Assembly: GCF_002812705.1 (NCBI RefSeq)
Contig: NZ_CP025030.1
Coordinates: 6,200,001-6,264,000, forward strand
Direction of reading: 5' to 3'
Source: Achromobacter spanius
GTDB taxonomy: Bacteria; Pseudomonadota; Gammaproteobacteria; Burkholderiales; Burkholderiaceae_B
Length of the DNA: 64,000 bases
The position numbers were made by a program, and so were the translations under genes. Below, one piece after another: positions 35,392 to 44,802 of this stretch; positions within the stretch are counted from its first letter, which is position 1, and every line of letters begins with the position of its first letter. The notes under the pieces are model-generated. The model worked only from the letters and a program-made list of their open reading frames with translations. It searched no databases and was not told the DNA's origin.

Positions 35392-35846
35392 GACGTCTCC
35401 CGCCTACGTGCCGCCGAGCGAGCGTGCTGCGTTGTGCCCGTCAGCAGGCAAAGACGCCGCCAGGACTGGGGGTGCAACGTCCGCTGCCAGACGGTGAGGG
35501 TGATTGTGCTATTTGTAAAGACGGTACTCCCGGTGGGCAAGGGCTGCAAAATGAGCGTGAGCCAGCGAGGGCCGCGCTGGTGATCCAACAAGCGCGCGTC
35601 TTGCCACCCTTGCGGCTGGTGAACCTGCCAGCATCCCGCCCCAGCCGTGCGCAACGCCGATACTGGGGACGGTCTGCTCCGTGCAGAGTGTAACAGCCAG
35701 GCTGGCACAAGCAGCAGCGCAATCGCCACTACCGCGGCCTCTGCCGCCATGCCGTGCCAGGACAGCGCCATCAAGGCGCAGCCCGCCGCGACAATGACGG
35801 CAAGGCCGCACAGCGCATGGACGCTGGCCGGCCGCCCGATGGGCAC
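35388..35846 (-). CDS. small membrane protein, YgfX-like (putative)
   Basis: About 152 residues from a GTG at 35846; a TTG at 35852 is equally possible. The frame upstream overlaps the end of fabF. Two adjacent hydrophobic helices (ALCGLAVIVAAGCALMALSW and AAVVAIALLLVPAWLL) are followed by a soluble part rich in Trp and Arg (GCWQVHQPQGWQDARLL ... ITLTVWQRTLHPQSWRRLCLL). This is the layout of YgfX/CptA (DUF1434), known in E. coli as partner of SdhE. Residue-level identity is weak by eye, and no sdhE gene is near. It lies 38 bp after fabF and overlaps rpoE by 4 bp. Confidence 0.6.
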   Translation of the reverse strand: MPIGRPASVHALCGLAVIVAAGCALMALSWHGMAAEAAVVAIALLLVPAWLLHSARSRPSPVSALRTAGAGCWQVHQPQGWQDARLLDHQRGPRWLTLILQPLPTGSTVFTNSTITLTVWQRTLHPQSWRRLCLLTGTTQHARSAARRRETS

Positions 35847-35883
35847 ATGCAACGACCAGCGTCCTGCGTGGGAGCCTTCCAAA

Positions 35884-37113
35884 TCAGACCCGGCGCACGG
35901 CCATCGAGCCGTTGGTGCCGCCGAAGCCGAACGAGTTGGACAGCCCGACTTCAATCTTCATCTGCCGCGCTTCGTTCGCGCAGTAGTCGAGATCGCATTC
36001 AGGATCTTGATTGAAGATGTTGATGGTGGGGGGCGAAACCTGGTTGTACACGGCCAAGGTTGTGAACACTGCCTCGATGCCGCCGGCCGCGCCAAGCAAG
36101 TGCCCGGTCATGGACTTGGTCGAATTGACCACCAGCTTCTTGGCGTGATCGCCGAACGCCAGCTTCAGCGCATCGGTTTCGTTCTTGTCGCCCAGGGGGG
36201 TGGACGTGCCATGCGCGTTGACATACTGGATGTCGTCCACGTTCAGGCCGCCATTGCGCAGCGCATTGATGACGCCTCGGCGCGGGCCGTCCTTGTCCGG
36301 AGCCGTGATGTGATGCGCGTCCGAGCTCATGCCGTAACCGGCCAGTTCGCCATAGATGCGCGCGCCGCGCTTCTTGGCGTGCTCGTACTCTTCGAGCACC
36401 AGGACGCCGGCGCCTTCGCCCAGGACGAAGCCGTCGCGGTCACGATCCCAGGGGCGCGAAGCCGTCTGAGGATCATCATTGCGGGTCGACAAGGCGCGCA
36501 TGGCGGCAAAACCGCCGATACCCAGCGGCGACACGGTCGATTCAGCACCGCCCGCCACCATGACGTCTGCGTCACCGTATTCGATCAGGCGCGCGGCGTC
36601 GCCGATGCAATGCAGGCCAGTCGTGCAGGCCGAGACAACGGCGTAGCTGGGGCCCTTCATGCCATAGGCAATGGACAAATGACCGGAGATCAGGTTGATC
36701 AGCGAACCCGGCACGAAGAACGGAGAAATCCGTCGCGGACCCTTGGCCATGTATTCGACCTGGGTTTCTTCGATACGCGGCAAACCGCCGATGCCGGAGC
36801 CCACGATCACGCCAATGCGCTCGGCATTGGCTTCGGTGACTTCCAGGCCGCAATCACGCCATGCCTGCATCCCGGCGGCCAGGCCGTAATGGATGAAGGT
36901 ATCCATCTGGCGGGCTTCTTTGCTCGAGATATAGGTGCTGATGTCGAAGTCTTTGACTTCGCCAGCAATGTGCGTGGTGATGGCCGAGGGATCGAAACGG
37001 GTGATGCGGCTGATGCCAGAACGTCCGTTGACGATATTGTCCCAAGCGGTGGTCAGGTCGTTTCCAACGGGAGAAACGATACCCAGGCCGGTGATGACGA
37101 CACGTCGCTTCAC
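35884..37113 (-). CDS. fabF: beta-ketoacyl-ACP synthase II
   Basis: 409 residues from a GTG at 37113 ([19 protein letters not shown]) preceded by GAGGAG. It is the elongating condensing enzyme of type II fatty-acid synthesis. The active-site cysteine is in [12 protein letters not shown] (about residue 163), and the histidines are in [11 protein letters not shown] (about 300) and [13 protein letters not shown] (about 335). It follows acpP by 185 bp; that gap has no gene and only a short CCCGA/TCGGG hairpin. Confidence 0.96.
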   Translation of the reverse strand: MKRRVVITGLGIVSPVGNDLTTAWDNIVNGRSGISRITRFDPSAITTHIAGEVKDFDISTYISSKEARQMDTFIHYGLAAGMQAWRDCGLEVTEANAERIGVIVGSGIGGLPRIEETQVEYMAKGPRRISPFFVPGSLINLISGHLSIAYGMKGPSYAVVSACTTGLHCIGDAARLIEYGDADVMVAGGAESTVSPLGIGGFAAMRALSTRNDDPQTASRPWDRDRDGFVLGEGAGVLVLEEYEHAKKRGARIYGELAGYGMSSDAHHITAPDKDGPRRGVINALRNGGLNVDDIQYVNAHGTSTPLGDKNETDALKLAFGDHAKKLVVNSTKSMTGHLLGAAGGIEAVFTTLAVYNQVSPPTINIFNQDPECDLDYCANEARQMKIEVGLSNSFGFGGTNGSMAVRRV

Positions 37114-37298
37114 GGATGACTCCTCAAACAGACAAAAGAAAGGCGGTTTTCGGGATGCGCTGCACGTGTGGCCCACGCGAAAGCGGGTCGGGCTTTACAA
37201 CGCCCTTCCCGCACGCGGACCACACGGCAAATTCCTGAAACCGCCCCGTTTCCCGATTGGCCCCGAAAGTCGGGCAACCGGAAGGATATAAGTCGAGC

Positions 37299-37538
37299 TT
37301 ACTGCTTACCGTGCGAATTGATGTAGTCAATCGCTTGTTGCACGGTCGTGATCTTTTCGGCCTCTTCGTCGGGGATCTCGGTCTCGAATTCGTCTTCGAG
37401 CGCCATGACCAGTTCGACCATGTCGAGCGAATCGGCACCGAGGTCGTCAAGGAAGGAGGATTCGTTCTTGATCTCGGCTTCGTTGACGCCAAGTTGTTCA
37501 GCGACGATCTTCTTGACGCGCTGTTCGATGCTTTCCAT
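37299..37538 (-). CDS. acpP: acyl carrier protein
   Basis: 79 residues, acidic. The phosphopantetheine serine is in [18 protein letters not shown] (about residue 38). It carries acyl chains for FabD, FabH, FabG, FabF and PlsX, all encoded around it. A strong promoter directly upstream suggests it is made in excess over its neighbours. Confidence 0.97.
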
Positions 37539-37568
37539 GCAGATCTCCAATTGGGAAAAATCCCGCGA

Positions 37569-37595
37569 ATTATAGCCAAGCGTAGAGGAAAGCAA
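37569..37595 (-). promoter_or_regulatory. acpP promoter
   Basis: On the minus strand a perfect TATAAT (37569-37574) is preceded by TTGCTT (37590-37595) at a 15-bp spacing; shifting the -35 by one or two bases gives 16-17 bp with a poorer match. The start would fall about 24 nt before the acpP ATG. The remainder of 37539-37754 shows no gene. Confidence 0.7.
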
Positions 37596-37754
37596 CGCCT
37601 GGCCGTGACAAAAATAACACCGCGCACTTGTTCTGTCGCCCGTTGATGGCACAGGAATACCAGTATGCGGCGTTTCCGGTTGAACTGCGTGCCGCCCAGG
37701 CCGGCTGCCCGGCAAGGCGCGGCGACCTGAGCCGCCTGACGCGCAATTCGTGAT

Positions 37755-38504
37755 TTATTGCATGTACATCCCGCCGTTTACGTGCAGGGTGGTGCCGGTA
37801 ATGTAACCCGCTTGCGGCCCGGACAAAAAGGCCACCGCATGGGCGATGTCTTCAGGCGAGCCCAAACGGCCCAGCGGAATCTGTTGCAGCAGCGCCGTGG
37901 TCTGGCTTTCAGCCAGCGCGCGCGTCATGTCGGTGTCAATGAAGCCGGGCGCGACGCAGTTCACGGTGATGTTGCGGCTACCCAACTCACGGGCCAGAGC
38001 ACGTGACATGCCCGACACGCCCGCCTTCGCGGCGGCGTAGTTGGCCTGGCCCGCGTTGCCGCTGGAGCCGACCACCGAGGTCACATTGATGATGCGGCCC
38101 CAACGGGCCTTCATCATGCTGCGCATCACCGCGCGCGACAGGCGAAACACGGACGTCAGGTTGGTATCCAGCACCGCGGACCAATCGTCGTCTTTCATGC
38201 GCATCGCGAGCGTATCGCGCGTGATGCCCGCATTGTTGACCAGGATGTGGGGGCCGCCGCCGTCCTTGGCCAGCGCGTCGATCAAGGCGTCGCAGGCTTC
38301 AGCGTCCGTCACGTTCAGCACCACGCCACGGCCACCCAGGGGCGCCAGAGCTTCGGTGATGGCGGCCGCGCCGGACTCGGTGGTGGCGGTGCCGACCACG
38401 GTCGCGCCGCGCGCAGCCAGTTCCTGGGCAATGGCACGGCCAATGCCGCGCGTGGCGCCGGTCACCAGCGCGATCTTGCCTTGCAGTTCGATCGAGTTGT
38501 CCAT
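37755..38504 (-). CDS. fabG: 3-oxoacyl-ACP reductase
   Basis: 249 residues from the ATG at 38504 (MDNSIELQGKIALVTGATRGIG). It is a short-chain dehydrogenase. The NADPH motif is TGATRGIGRA (about residues 16-25), NNAG lies near 90, and the catalytic Ser/Tyr/Lys are in INVTSVVGSSGNAGQANYAAAKAG (about 138-161). It makes 3-hydroxyacyl-ACP. It starts 4 bp after the fabD stop. Confidence 0.96.
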   Translation of the reverse strand: MDNSIELQGKIALVTGATRGIGRAIAQELAARGATVVGTATTESGAAAITEALAPLGGRGVVLNVTDAEACDALIDALAKDGGGPHILVNNAGITRDTLAMRMKDDDWSAVLDTNLTSVFRLSRAVMRSMMKARWGRIINVTSVVGSSGNAGQANYAAAKAGVSGMSRALARELGSRNITVNCVAPGFIDTDMTRALAESQTTALLQQIPLGRLGSPEDIAHAVAFLSGPQAGYITGTTLHVNGGMYMQ

Positions 38505-38508
38505 GTCT

Positions 38509-39444
38509 TTAATTTCCGTTAACGACGGCCAACGCGGCTTCAAGCGAAGCGGGATCGGTAATGGCCAGGCCAGTAAGTTCGGGATCAATGCGCTTGGTCA
38601 AACCGGCCAGCACTTTGCCGGGACCGCATTCGATAACGTGCGTGACGCCTTGCGCCTTCATGGCGCGCAGGGTTTCAACCCAGCGCACAGGATGCCATGC
38701 CTGACGCACCAGCGCATCCCGGATTGCACCGGGTTCCGTGGGCGAGGCCACGTCGACGTTATTGATGACCTGGATTTGCGGCGCGGACACGGTGGCGTTC
38801 GCCAGCGCGCCAGCCAGCACGTCGGCGGCGGGCTTGAGCAGGCTGGAGTGGAACGGTGCGGACACGGGCAGCAACAGCGCGCGCTTGGCGCCAGCGGCCT
38901 TGGCCAGTTCGCACGCACGTTCGACAGCGGCCTTGTGGCCGGCGATCACAACCTGCGCGGGCGCATTGAAGTTCACGGCCTCGACGACTTCACCCTGGGC
39001 GGCGGCGGCACACGCGGCGCGCACGGCATCGTCGTCCAGACCCAGGATGGCAGCCATGGCGCCCGTACCCACGGGCACGGCGGCCTGCATGGCGTCAGCG
39101 CGCACGCGGACCAGGCGCACAGCGTCTTCCAGCGTCAGCGAACCTGCCGCGGTCAGCGCCGCGTATTCACCCAGGCTGTGGCCCGCGACGACGTCGGGCT
39201 TGCGGCCGCCAGCGGCCGTCCATGCAGCATAGAACGCCACGCCGGCCGTCAACATGGCAGGTTGCGTGTTCGTGGTCAGGTTCAGTTGTTCCGCCGGACC
39301 TTGCGCGATCAGCGCACCCAGATCCTGTCCCAGCGCCTCGGAGGCACGCGCCACGGTATCCGTGACGGCAGCAACGCCCGACCAGGCATCCAGCATGCCG
39401 ACAGCCTGCGACCCTTGGCCGGGAAAGACAAAAGCAATTTTCAT
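38509..39444 (-). CDS. fabD: malonyl-CoA:ACP transacylase
   Basis: 311 residues from the ATG at 39444 (MKIAFVFPGQGSQAVGM). The active-site serine lies in GHSLGEYAAL (about residue 92), the arginine near 117 (VRVRADAMQ), and the histidine in SAPFHSSLL (about 200). It loads malonyl groups on AcpP. The 92-bp gap to fabH holds no other gene. Confidence 0.96.
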   Translation of the reverse strand: MKIAFVFPGQGSQAVGMLDAWSGVAAVTDTVARASEALGQDLGALIAQGPAEQLNLTTNTQPAMLTAGVAFYAAWTAAGGRKPDVVAGHSLGEYAALTAAGSLTLEDAVRLVRVRADAMQAAVPVGTGAMAAILGLDDDAVRAACAAAAQGEVVEAVNFNAPAQVVIAGHKAAVERACELAKAAGAKRALLLPVSAPFHSSLLKPAADVLAGALANATVSAPQIQVINNVDVASPTEPGAIRDALVRQAWHPVRWVETLRAMKAQGVTHVIECGPGKVLAGLTKRIDPELTGLAITDPASLEAALAVVNGN

Positions 39445-39536
39445 GATTAACCGGTTGAATTGATTCAGTGTCTGTGTGGAATGTCGGGCGCGCGTTCGGC
39501 GGCGGCGCATGTCGCACCACCCGCCTGGACGCGCGC

Positions 39537-40523
39537 TTACATGCGGGCCAGTACCGAGCCCCAGGTGAATCCGCCACCCACGCCCTGCATCAGGATGAGC
39601 TGGCCAGGCTTGACGCGGCCATCCCGGCGCGCGGCATCCAGCGCCAGCGGCACGCTGGCAGCCGAGGTGTTGGCGTGACTATCAACAGTGATGACGACTT
39701 TCTCGACCGGCACCGCCAGTTTGCGTGCCAGGAAATTCAAGATACGCACATTGGCCTGGTGAGGAATCAGCCAGTCGACATCCGCGAGTTCAACCCCGGC
39801 TTCCGCGCACGTGTCGCGCGCCGAACGGTCCAGCACGGTGACGGCCTGCTTGAAGACGGCCTGGCCGTCCATGCGCAGGAACGGGTCGCCCGTAACGTCA
39901 CCATAGGCCACGTTGCCCGCGGCGCTCAGGATCTTCATCTGGCTGCCGTCGGCATGCAACTGCGCGGCCATGATGCCCGGCTCGTCGGATGCTTTCAGCA
40001 CCACGGCGCCCGCGCCGTCGCCGAACAGCACGCAGGTGCTGCGGTCGTTCCAGTCCAGGATGCGGGAGAACACTTCCGCGCCGATCACCAGCGCGCAACG
40101 GGCGCGGCCCGCGCGAATGAAGCTGTCGGCGGTGGTGAGCGCATAGACGAAGCCGCTACACACGGCCTGCACATCGAACGCGGCCGAGCCCTTGGCGCCC
40201 AGATTGGCCTGCACCAGGCAGGCGGTGCTGGGGAATACGAAATCGGGGGTGGAGGTCGCGACGATGATCAGGTCCACGTCGGACGCTTCAACGCCCGCGT
40301 CGGCCAGCGCACGGCGCGAAGCCTCGGTGGCAAGCTGGCTGGTCGTGACGCCACGCTCGGCAAGGTGGCGCTGACGGATGCCCGTGCGCTCGACGATCCA
40401 TTCATCGGACGTGGCGATATCGCGCGTCGCCAGTTCCGCAGCCAGTTCGTCATTCGAAACCACGCGTTCCGGCAAGAAGCTGCCGGTGCCCGCGATTGCG
40501 GAATATTTCATTGCGGTATCCAT
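39537..40523 (-). CDS. fabH: beta-ketoacyl-ACP synthase III
   Basis: 328 residues from the ATG at 40523, which shares a base with the plsX stop (TGATG); an in-frame ATG four codons later ([10 protein letters not shown]) is the alternative start. The catalytic triad is visible: cysteine in [11 protein letters not shown] (about residue 115), histidine in PHQANVRI (about 255) and asparagine in [10 protein letters not shown] (about 285). It starts fatty-acid chains from acetyl-CoA and malonyl-ACP. Confidence 0.96.
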   Translation of the reverse strand: MDTAMKYSAIAGTGSFLPERVVSNDELAAELATRDIATSDEWIVERTGIRQRHLAERGVTTSQLATEASRRALADAGVEASDVDLIIVATSTPDFVFPSTACLVQANLGAKGSAAFDVQAVCSGFVYALTTADSFIRAGRARCALVIGAEVFSRILDWNDRSTCVLFGDGAGAVVLKASDEPGIMAAQLHADGSQMKILSAAGNVAYGDVTGDPFLRMDGQAVFKQAVTVLDRSARDTCAEAGVELADVDWLIPHQANVRILNFLARKLAVPVEKVVITVDSHANTSAASVPLALDAARRDGRVKPGQLILMQGVGGGFTWGSVLARM

Positions 40524-41590
40524 CAAGCGGTGTCCCCAGCCACGTTCGCGGGAGGCGTTGCGGCGCCCTCTTCCGACTGAACGCGCTTGGTAATCTGAGC
40601 GACCGTCTGAGCGGTGCGCTCCAGCAGTTTACTCACTACGGCTTCACGGGCGCGCTGCAATGCAAAACCGTAGGCGTAGACATCCGCGGAACCGTGGCTC
40701 TTGATGACCACGCCGCGCAGGCCCAACAACGCGGCGCCGTTGTAGCGGCGGTTATCGACGCGGTTGCGCAGGCGGTTCAGCACGGGCTTGGCGATAGCCC
40801 CGGCCAGCAACGTGAAAATATTGCGTTTGAACTCTTCGTGGATGATGCTGGACAGCATCTTCGCAAGCCCTTCTACGGACTTGAGCACGACGTTGCCGAC
40901 GAAGCCGTCGCAGACGACGACGTCAACCGTGCCCTTGAAGATGTCATTGCCTTCCACGTTGCCGTAGAAATTCAAGGGGCTGCCGCGCAGAAGCTCGGCG
41001 GCTTCCTTGACGACTTCGTTGCCCTTGATGACTTCTTCGCCGATGTTGAGCAAGCCCACGGTGGGGTTCTCACGATGGTCCACCGCCTGCGACAGCGCGG
41101 CGCCCATGATGGCGAATTGCAGAAGGTGCTCGGCCGTGCAGTCCACATTCGCGCCCAGGTCCAGCACCGTGGTGGCGCGGCCCGTCTGGTTCGGAATGGA
41201 CGTGGCGATCGCAGGGCGGTCAATGCCGTCCAGCGTCTTGAGCACGTAGCGTGAAATGGCCATCCACGCGCCGGTATTGCCCGCGGAAACGCAGGCGTCG
41301 GCGCGCCCATCCTTGACGGACTGGGCGGCCAGGCGCATGGAGGAGTCTTTTTTGCGGCGCAGGGCGACCTCGACAGGGTCGTCCATGGTGACGACTTCAG
41401 AAGCCGCCACGATTTCCATACGATCGCGCGCAACGTCGCGGTGCTCGGAGAGCGCCGCTTCGATCGCGTCGGGAAGCCCGACCAGCAATAGCCGGGTATC
41501 CGGAAATTGCCGGGCGAACTCGATCGCAGCCGGAATCGTGACGGGCAGACCGAAGTCTCCGCCCATACAGTCTATGGCGATGCGTATCAC
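40523..41590 (-). CDS. plsX: phosphate acyltransferase PlsX
   Basis: 355 residues. The N-terminal [13 protein letters not shown], the middle [10 protein letters not shown] and the C-terminal [26 protein letters not shown] are family landmarks. It makes acyl-phosphate from acyl-ACP for phospholipid synthesis (with PlsY). It is located between rpmF and fabH, the standard place in proteobacteria. Confidence 0.95.
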   Translation of the reverse strand: MIRIAIDCMGGDFGLPVTIPAAIEFARQFPDTRLLLVGLPDAIEAALSEHRDVARDRMEIVAASEVVTMDDPVEVALRRKKDSSMRLAAQSVKDGRADACVSAGNTGAWMAISRYVLKTLDGIDRPAIATSIPNQTGRATTVLDLGANVDCTAEHLLQFAIMGAALSQAVDHRENPTVGLLNIGEEVIKGNEVVKEAAELLRGSPLNFYGNVEGNDIFKGTVDVVVCDGFVGNVVLKSVEGLAKMLSSIIHEEFKRNIFTLLAGAIAKPVLNRLRNRVDNRRYNGAALLGLRGVVIKSHGSADVYAYGFALQRAREAVVSKLLERTAQTVAQITKRVQSEEGAATPPANVAGDTA

Positions 41591-41649
41591 GGGTGCCAGG
41601 TATCAGCGCTCAGCCGAATTGGTCCGAGTACGAGTTCGGCCCGGGGGCC

Positions 41650-41832
41650 TTATTCGTCGGCCTTGGTCTTCAGGACCTTGCGGCCACGGTAGAAGCCGTT
41701 GGGGCTGATGTGGTGACGCAGGTGGGTTTCACCGGTGTTCGGCTCGATGGCGGTCGACGGGGCAACCAGAAAATCGTGCGAACGGTGCATACCGCGCTTG
41801 GAGGGGGACTTCTTGTTTTGTTGAACGGCCAT
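41650..41832 (-). CDS. rpmF: 50S ribosomal protein L32
   Basis: 60 residues, basic, with the L32 opening [20 protein letters not shown]. The zinc-binding cysteines present in some L32 proteins are absent, as is common in the C-minus form (no Cys in the sequence). It sits between DUF177 and plsX, the widely conserved order linking ribosome and lipid synthesis. Confidence 0.97.
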   Translation of the reverse strand: MAVQQNKKSPSKRGMHRSHDFLVAPSTAIEPNTGETHLRHHISPNGFYRGRKVLKTKADE

Positions 41833-41884
41833 GATGACTCCTAGAAACGGGGCGCATTGTACGCGATGCGGCCCGATGTTGATC

Positions 41885-42481
41885 TCAATCTTTGTGCTTC
41901 AGTTGTTCCAGCACCGCAAACGGCGACGGACGCTTGACAGCGGGTTCTTCAGGAACTTCGCTGACGTTGGCCTGCGCGCCCGGGCATACATCATGCTTGG
42001 GCACATACGGAACGCTCAGAATGAGCTCATCTTCGATCTGGGCCAGCAGATCAAAGTGATGCGAACCCACCACCTTTTCAGGTTGGTTGGACACAAAACC
42101 ATTTCCTTCTTCGTCTTCGTCGTCGCTGCTGGCAGAACCGTCGGTGACATCACCGTTGGTAAAACCATCATCAAGATCGGATTCAGACTTAACCAGCTGC
42201 AAGAGGACTTCGCTATCGACCGGATAGACAAACGGCACATTGCACCGCTGGCACACCAGCACCGGATTCGCTTGCACATGAACATGCAGAAGCGGCCGGC
42301 CAAGCAACAGCCCCGACTTACCAATCTCGCCGCGCACGGACCACGTCACAAGCCCGGCCTCGCCCAGCGGTTGTTCAGGTAACCCTTCAACCGCGCGCGT
42401 AAACCGCACAAGAGGTATGGTGCCTTGCGCTTCCCTGCCACTATGGGCAAATGCGAATGCATCGATGCGCTTGATGATCAA
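41885..42481 (-). CDS. yceD: YceD/DUF177 family protein
   Basis: 198 residues. The C-terminal half holds the DUF177 zinc-like motif [13 protein letters not shown] (about residue 77) and a long acidic stretch ([12 protein letters not shown], about 120-130). YceD is linked with 23S rRNA maturation in plants and bacteria and nearly always precedes rpmF. Its start at 42481 faces a 13-bp tandem repeat. Confidence 0.88.
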   Translation of the reverse strand: MIIKRIDAFAFAHSGREAQGTIPLVRFTRAVEGLPEQPLGEAGLVTWSVRGEIGKSGLLLGRPLLHVHVQANPVLVCQRCNVPFVYPVDSEVLLQLVKSESDLDDGFTNGDVTDGSASSDDEDEEGNGFVSNQPEKVVGSHHFDLLAQIEDELILSVPYVPKHDVCPGAQANVSEVPEEPAVKRPSPFAVLEQLKHKD

Positions 42482-42500
42482 TCCTTTGCATTCACGGGAC

Positions 42501-42578
42501 TTTGCTTTAGCTTTTTGCTTTAGCTTTTTGCTTTAGCTTTTCGCTTTAGCTTTCCGCCTTAGCGTTTTGCTTTGCCTT
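42501..42578. repeat. 13-bp tandem repeat, six copies
   Basis: Unit TTTGCTTTAGCTT. The first three copies are identical (42501-42539), and the next three diverge progressively to 42578. It lies in the 181-bp gap between the divergent yceD and maf genes, where the promoters of both must lie. No other feature is evident in the gap. Confidence 0.92.
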
Positions 42579-42662
42579 CCGCCTCACCTTCCACTTCTGG
42601 CTGCAAAAATCCCGCAAAACGTTAGATAATACTGCGACTTACGCTTACACGTCAAATACCGA

Positions 42663-43265
42663 ATGCCTTCAAAGCCTAGCCTGATCCTCGCGTCCAGCTC
42701 GCGTTACCGCAAGGAATTGCTGTTGCGCCTGCGCCTGCCCTTTACCGCCATTTCCCCCGATGTAGACGAAACGCCACACCCAGGGGAAACGCCTGAAGCG
42801 CTGGCCCTGAGGCTATCGGTTGCCAAGGCCATGGCCGTGGCGGCCAAGCACCCGGACAGCATTGTGATCGGGTCGGATCAGGTGGCCACCATTGATGGCC
42901 AGCCTATCGGCAAACCAGGGAATTTCGCCGGTGCCCAAGCGCAATTACGCGCACTGTCAGGGCAAACGGTGGCATTTCACAGCGCGCTGGCGGTCACGGA
43001 CGGCCAGCGGGTGGAAAAAGCCGACATCGTTACGCTCTGCCGCTTCCGCCAACTGTCGGACTCCGCCATCGACGCCTACCTGCGCGCCGAAGAACCTTAC
43101 GATACCGCAGGCAGTGCCAAGGCGGAAAGCCTGGGCATCGCCCTGATGGAAAGCATCCAGAGCGATGATCCGACCGCCATTATCGGGCTGCCGCTGATTG
43201 CACTGACGCGCATGCTGACGCAGTTCGGACTAGACCCGCTGGACGCCCCGGGCGCATCGGCATGA
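42663..43265 (+). CDS. Maf-family nucleotide pyrophosphatase (7-methyl-GTP type)
   Basis: 200 residues. LILASSSRYRKELLLRLRLPF is the Maf start, with the S-R-K nucleotide-binding residues. IVIGSDQVATIDGQPIGKPG (about residue 68) carries the catalytic Asp, and EPYDTAGSAKAESLGIAL the lid. It resembles YceF, which hydrolyses m7GTP to clear non-canonical nucleotides. It overlaps the next gene by 4 bp and is divergent from yceD-rpmF-plsX, the E. coli arrangement. Confidence 0.9.
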   Translation: MPSKPSLILASSSRYRKELLLRLRLPFTAISPDVDETPHPGETPEALALRLSVAKAMAVAAKHPDSIVIGSDQVATIDGQPIGKPGNFAGAQAQLRALSGQTVAFHSALAVTDGQRVEKADIVTLCRFRQLSDSAIDAYLRAEEPYDTAGSAKAESLGIALMESIQSDDPTAIIGLPLIALTRMLTQFGLDPLDAPGASA

Positions 43266-43972
43266 ACGGCGCCCTGCACCTGATCCCCGTCGGCCTGGGC
43301 GACGCCCCGCCCGAGCGCTGGCTGCCGGCCGACGTGCGCGCATTGGCCGGTCGACTGGACACCTACATCGCCGAAAACGCCAAGACCGCGCGCGCTTTTC
43401 TCAAGCTGATCGGCACCACGCGCCCACTGCAGGAAATCACCATACACACCCTGACCGACAAGATCGACGCCGGCCAGATCAATGCCTGGTTGGCGCCGGT
43501 GAAGCAAGGGGCCGAGATCGGCCTGGTTTCCGAGGCCGGTTGCCCGGCCGTCGCTGACCCGGGCGCCAAGGTCGTCGACGCCGCCCATCGCCTGGGAATA
43601 CCGGTCCGGCCTTGGGTCGGCCCCTCGTCCATCTTGCTGGGCCTCATGGCCAGCGGGCTGGACGGGCAGCGCTTCGCCTTCCATGGCTACGCGCCGGTGG
43701 ATGCCGCCGAGCGCGCCAAGCAACTGAAGGCCTGGGAGCAGATTTCCGCCAAGCACAACCAGACCCAGTTGCTGATCGAAACTCCCTATCGCAACGCCGC
43801 CATGTTCGCCACGCTGCTGGCCAGCCTGAAAGGCGACACCAAGCTGTGCGTGGCGCGCTCGGTCACTACCGCGGACGAATGGGTGGTCACGCACACCATC
43901 GCCGACTGGAAAAAACTGCCCGCGCCCCAACTGGACAAGCTACCCACGCTGTTCCTCTACCTGGCCCGCTGA
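43262..43972 (+). CDS. SAM-dependent methyltransferase, RsmI-like paralog
   Basis: 236 residues of the tetrapyrrole-methylase fold. LIPVGLGDAPPERWLP at the start, GLVSEAGCPAVADPGAKVV (about residue 85) for SAM binding, and QLLIETPYRNAAM near 165 resemble RsmI, which 2'-O-methylates C1402 of 16S rRNA. The protein is shorter than RsmI (about 280) and lacks its C-terminal extension. It is therefore better called a paralog of unknown target, common next to maf in Burkholderiales. Confidence 0.82.
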   Translation: MNGALHLIPVGLGDAPPERWLPADVRALAGRLDTYIAENAKTARAFLKLIGTTRPLQEITIHTLTDKIDAGQINAWLAPVKQGAEIGLVSEAGCPAVADPGAKVVDAAHRLGIPVRPWVGPSSILLGLMASGLDGQRFAFHGYAPVDAAERAKQLKAWEQISAKHNQTQLLIETPYRNAAMFATLLASLKGDTKLCVARSVTTADEWVVTHTIADWKKLPAPQLDKLPTLFLYLAR

Positions 43973-43975
43973 TCG

Positions 43976-44761
43976 ATGCTACGCCTTATCACCACCCTGC
44001 TGGCCACGGCAGTGCTGGCCGGCTGCGCCACGCGCGGACCGGCCGGGCTGGACCTGGACACCTCAATCACCGCCGTCAGCCAGGCAAGCCGTGTGCGCAG
44101 CATCGTCCTGCACTACACCAGCGTCGACGACCCCACGTCGATCAAGCTGCTATCGCGCGGCAAGGTCAGCTCGCACTACCTGATTGCAGACTCTGGCCGC
44201 GCCTACCGCCTGGTGGATGAAAATCGTGCCGCATGGCATGCCGGCGCCAGTTCCTGGTACGGCAACATCGCCATGAACAGCACGTCGATCGGCATCGAAA
44301 TCGTCAACCCGGGCTGGACCGAAGGGGCTGACGGAAAGCCCGTCTGGCATGCCTATAACGACCGCCAGGTGCGCGCGTTGACCATCCTGTTGCACGATCT
44401 CATTCAACGCCACGGCATCGCCCCCGAAAACGTGGTGGGGCATAGCGACATCGCGCCGCAGCGCAAGGTGGATCCTGGGCCGCTGTTTCCCTGGAAGGCA
44501 CTGGCCACTGCGGGCATCGGGCGCTGGTACGACGAGACCGGAGCAGCCGAGCACCTGGCGCGCCTGCAAACGCAAGGCATGCCCGATGTGGCCTGGTTTC
44601 AGAAGCAATTGCAGCGCCTGGGCTATGCCTGCCCGCAGGACGGCGTGCTGGATCGGGCCACCATCAACACGCTGGCGGCGTTCCAGATGCACTACCGGCC
44701 CGCCCTGCACGACGGCCAGCCGGATGCGGAAACCGCCGCCATCATGCTGGCCATGCTGTAG
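43976..44761 (+). CDS. AmiD-like N-acetylmuramoyl-L-alanine amidase lipoprotein
   Basis: 261 residues. The lipobox LAGC (Cys near residue 16) predicts a lipid-anchored envelope protein. The Amidase_2 domain has zinc ligands in LHYTSVDDP (His) and HSDIAPQRKVDPG (His, Asp) and SSHYLIADSGRAYRLV between. A C-terminal peptidoglycan-binding domain follows (LQRLGYACPQDGVLDRATINTLAAFQ). It resembles E. coli AmiD, which trims anhydromuropeptides. It starts 3 bp after the methyltransferase stop, ending the maf operon. Confidence 0.9.
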   Translation: MLRLITTLLATAVLAGCATRGPAGLDLDTSITAVSQASRVRSIVLHYTSVDDPTSIKLLSRGKVSSHYLIADSGRAYRLVDENRAAWHAGASSWYGNIAMNSTSIGIEIVNPGWTEGADGKPVWHAYNDRQVRALTILLHDLIQRHGIAPENVVGHSDIAPQRKVDPGPLFPWKALATAGIGRWYDETGAAEHLARLQTQGMPDVAWFQKQLQRLGYACPQDGVLDRATINTLAAFQMHYRPALHDGQPDAETAAIMLAML

Positions 44762-44802
44762 CGGTAACAGGTAGCCGGAACCACCGCTGGCGCTGGCTAC
44801 GG

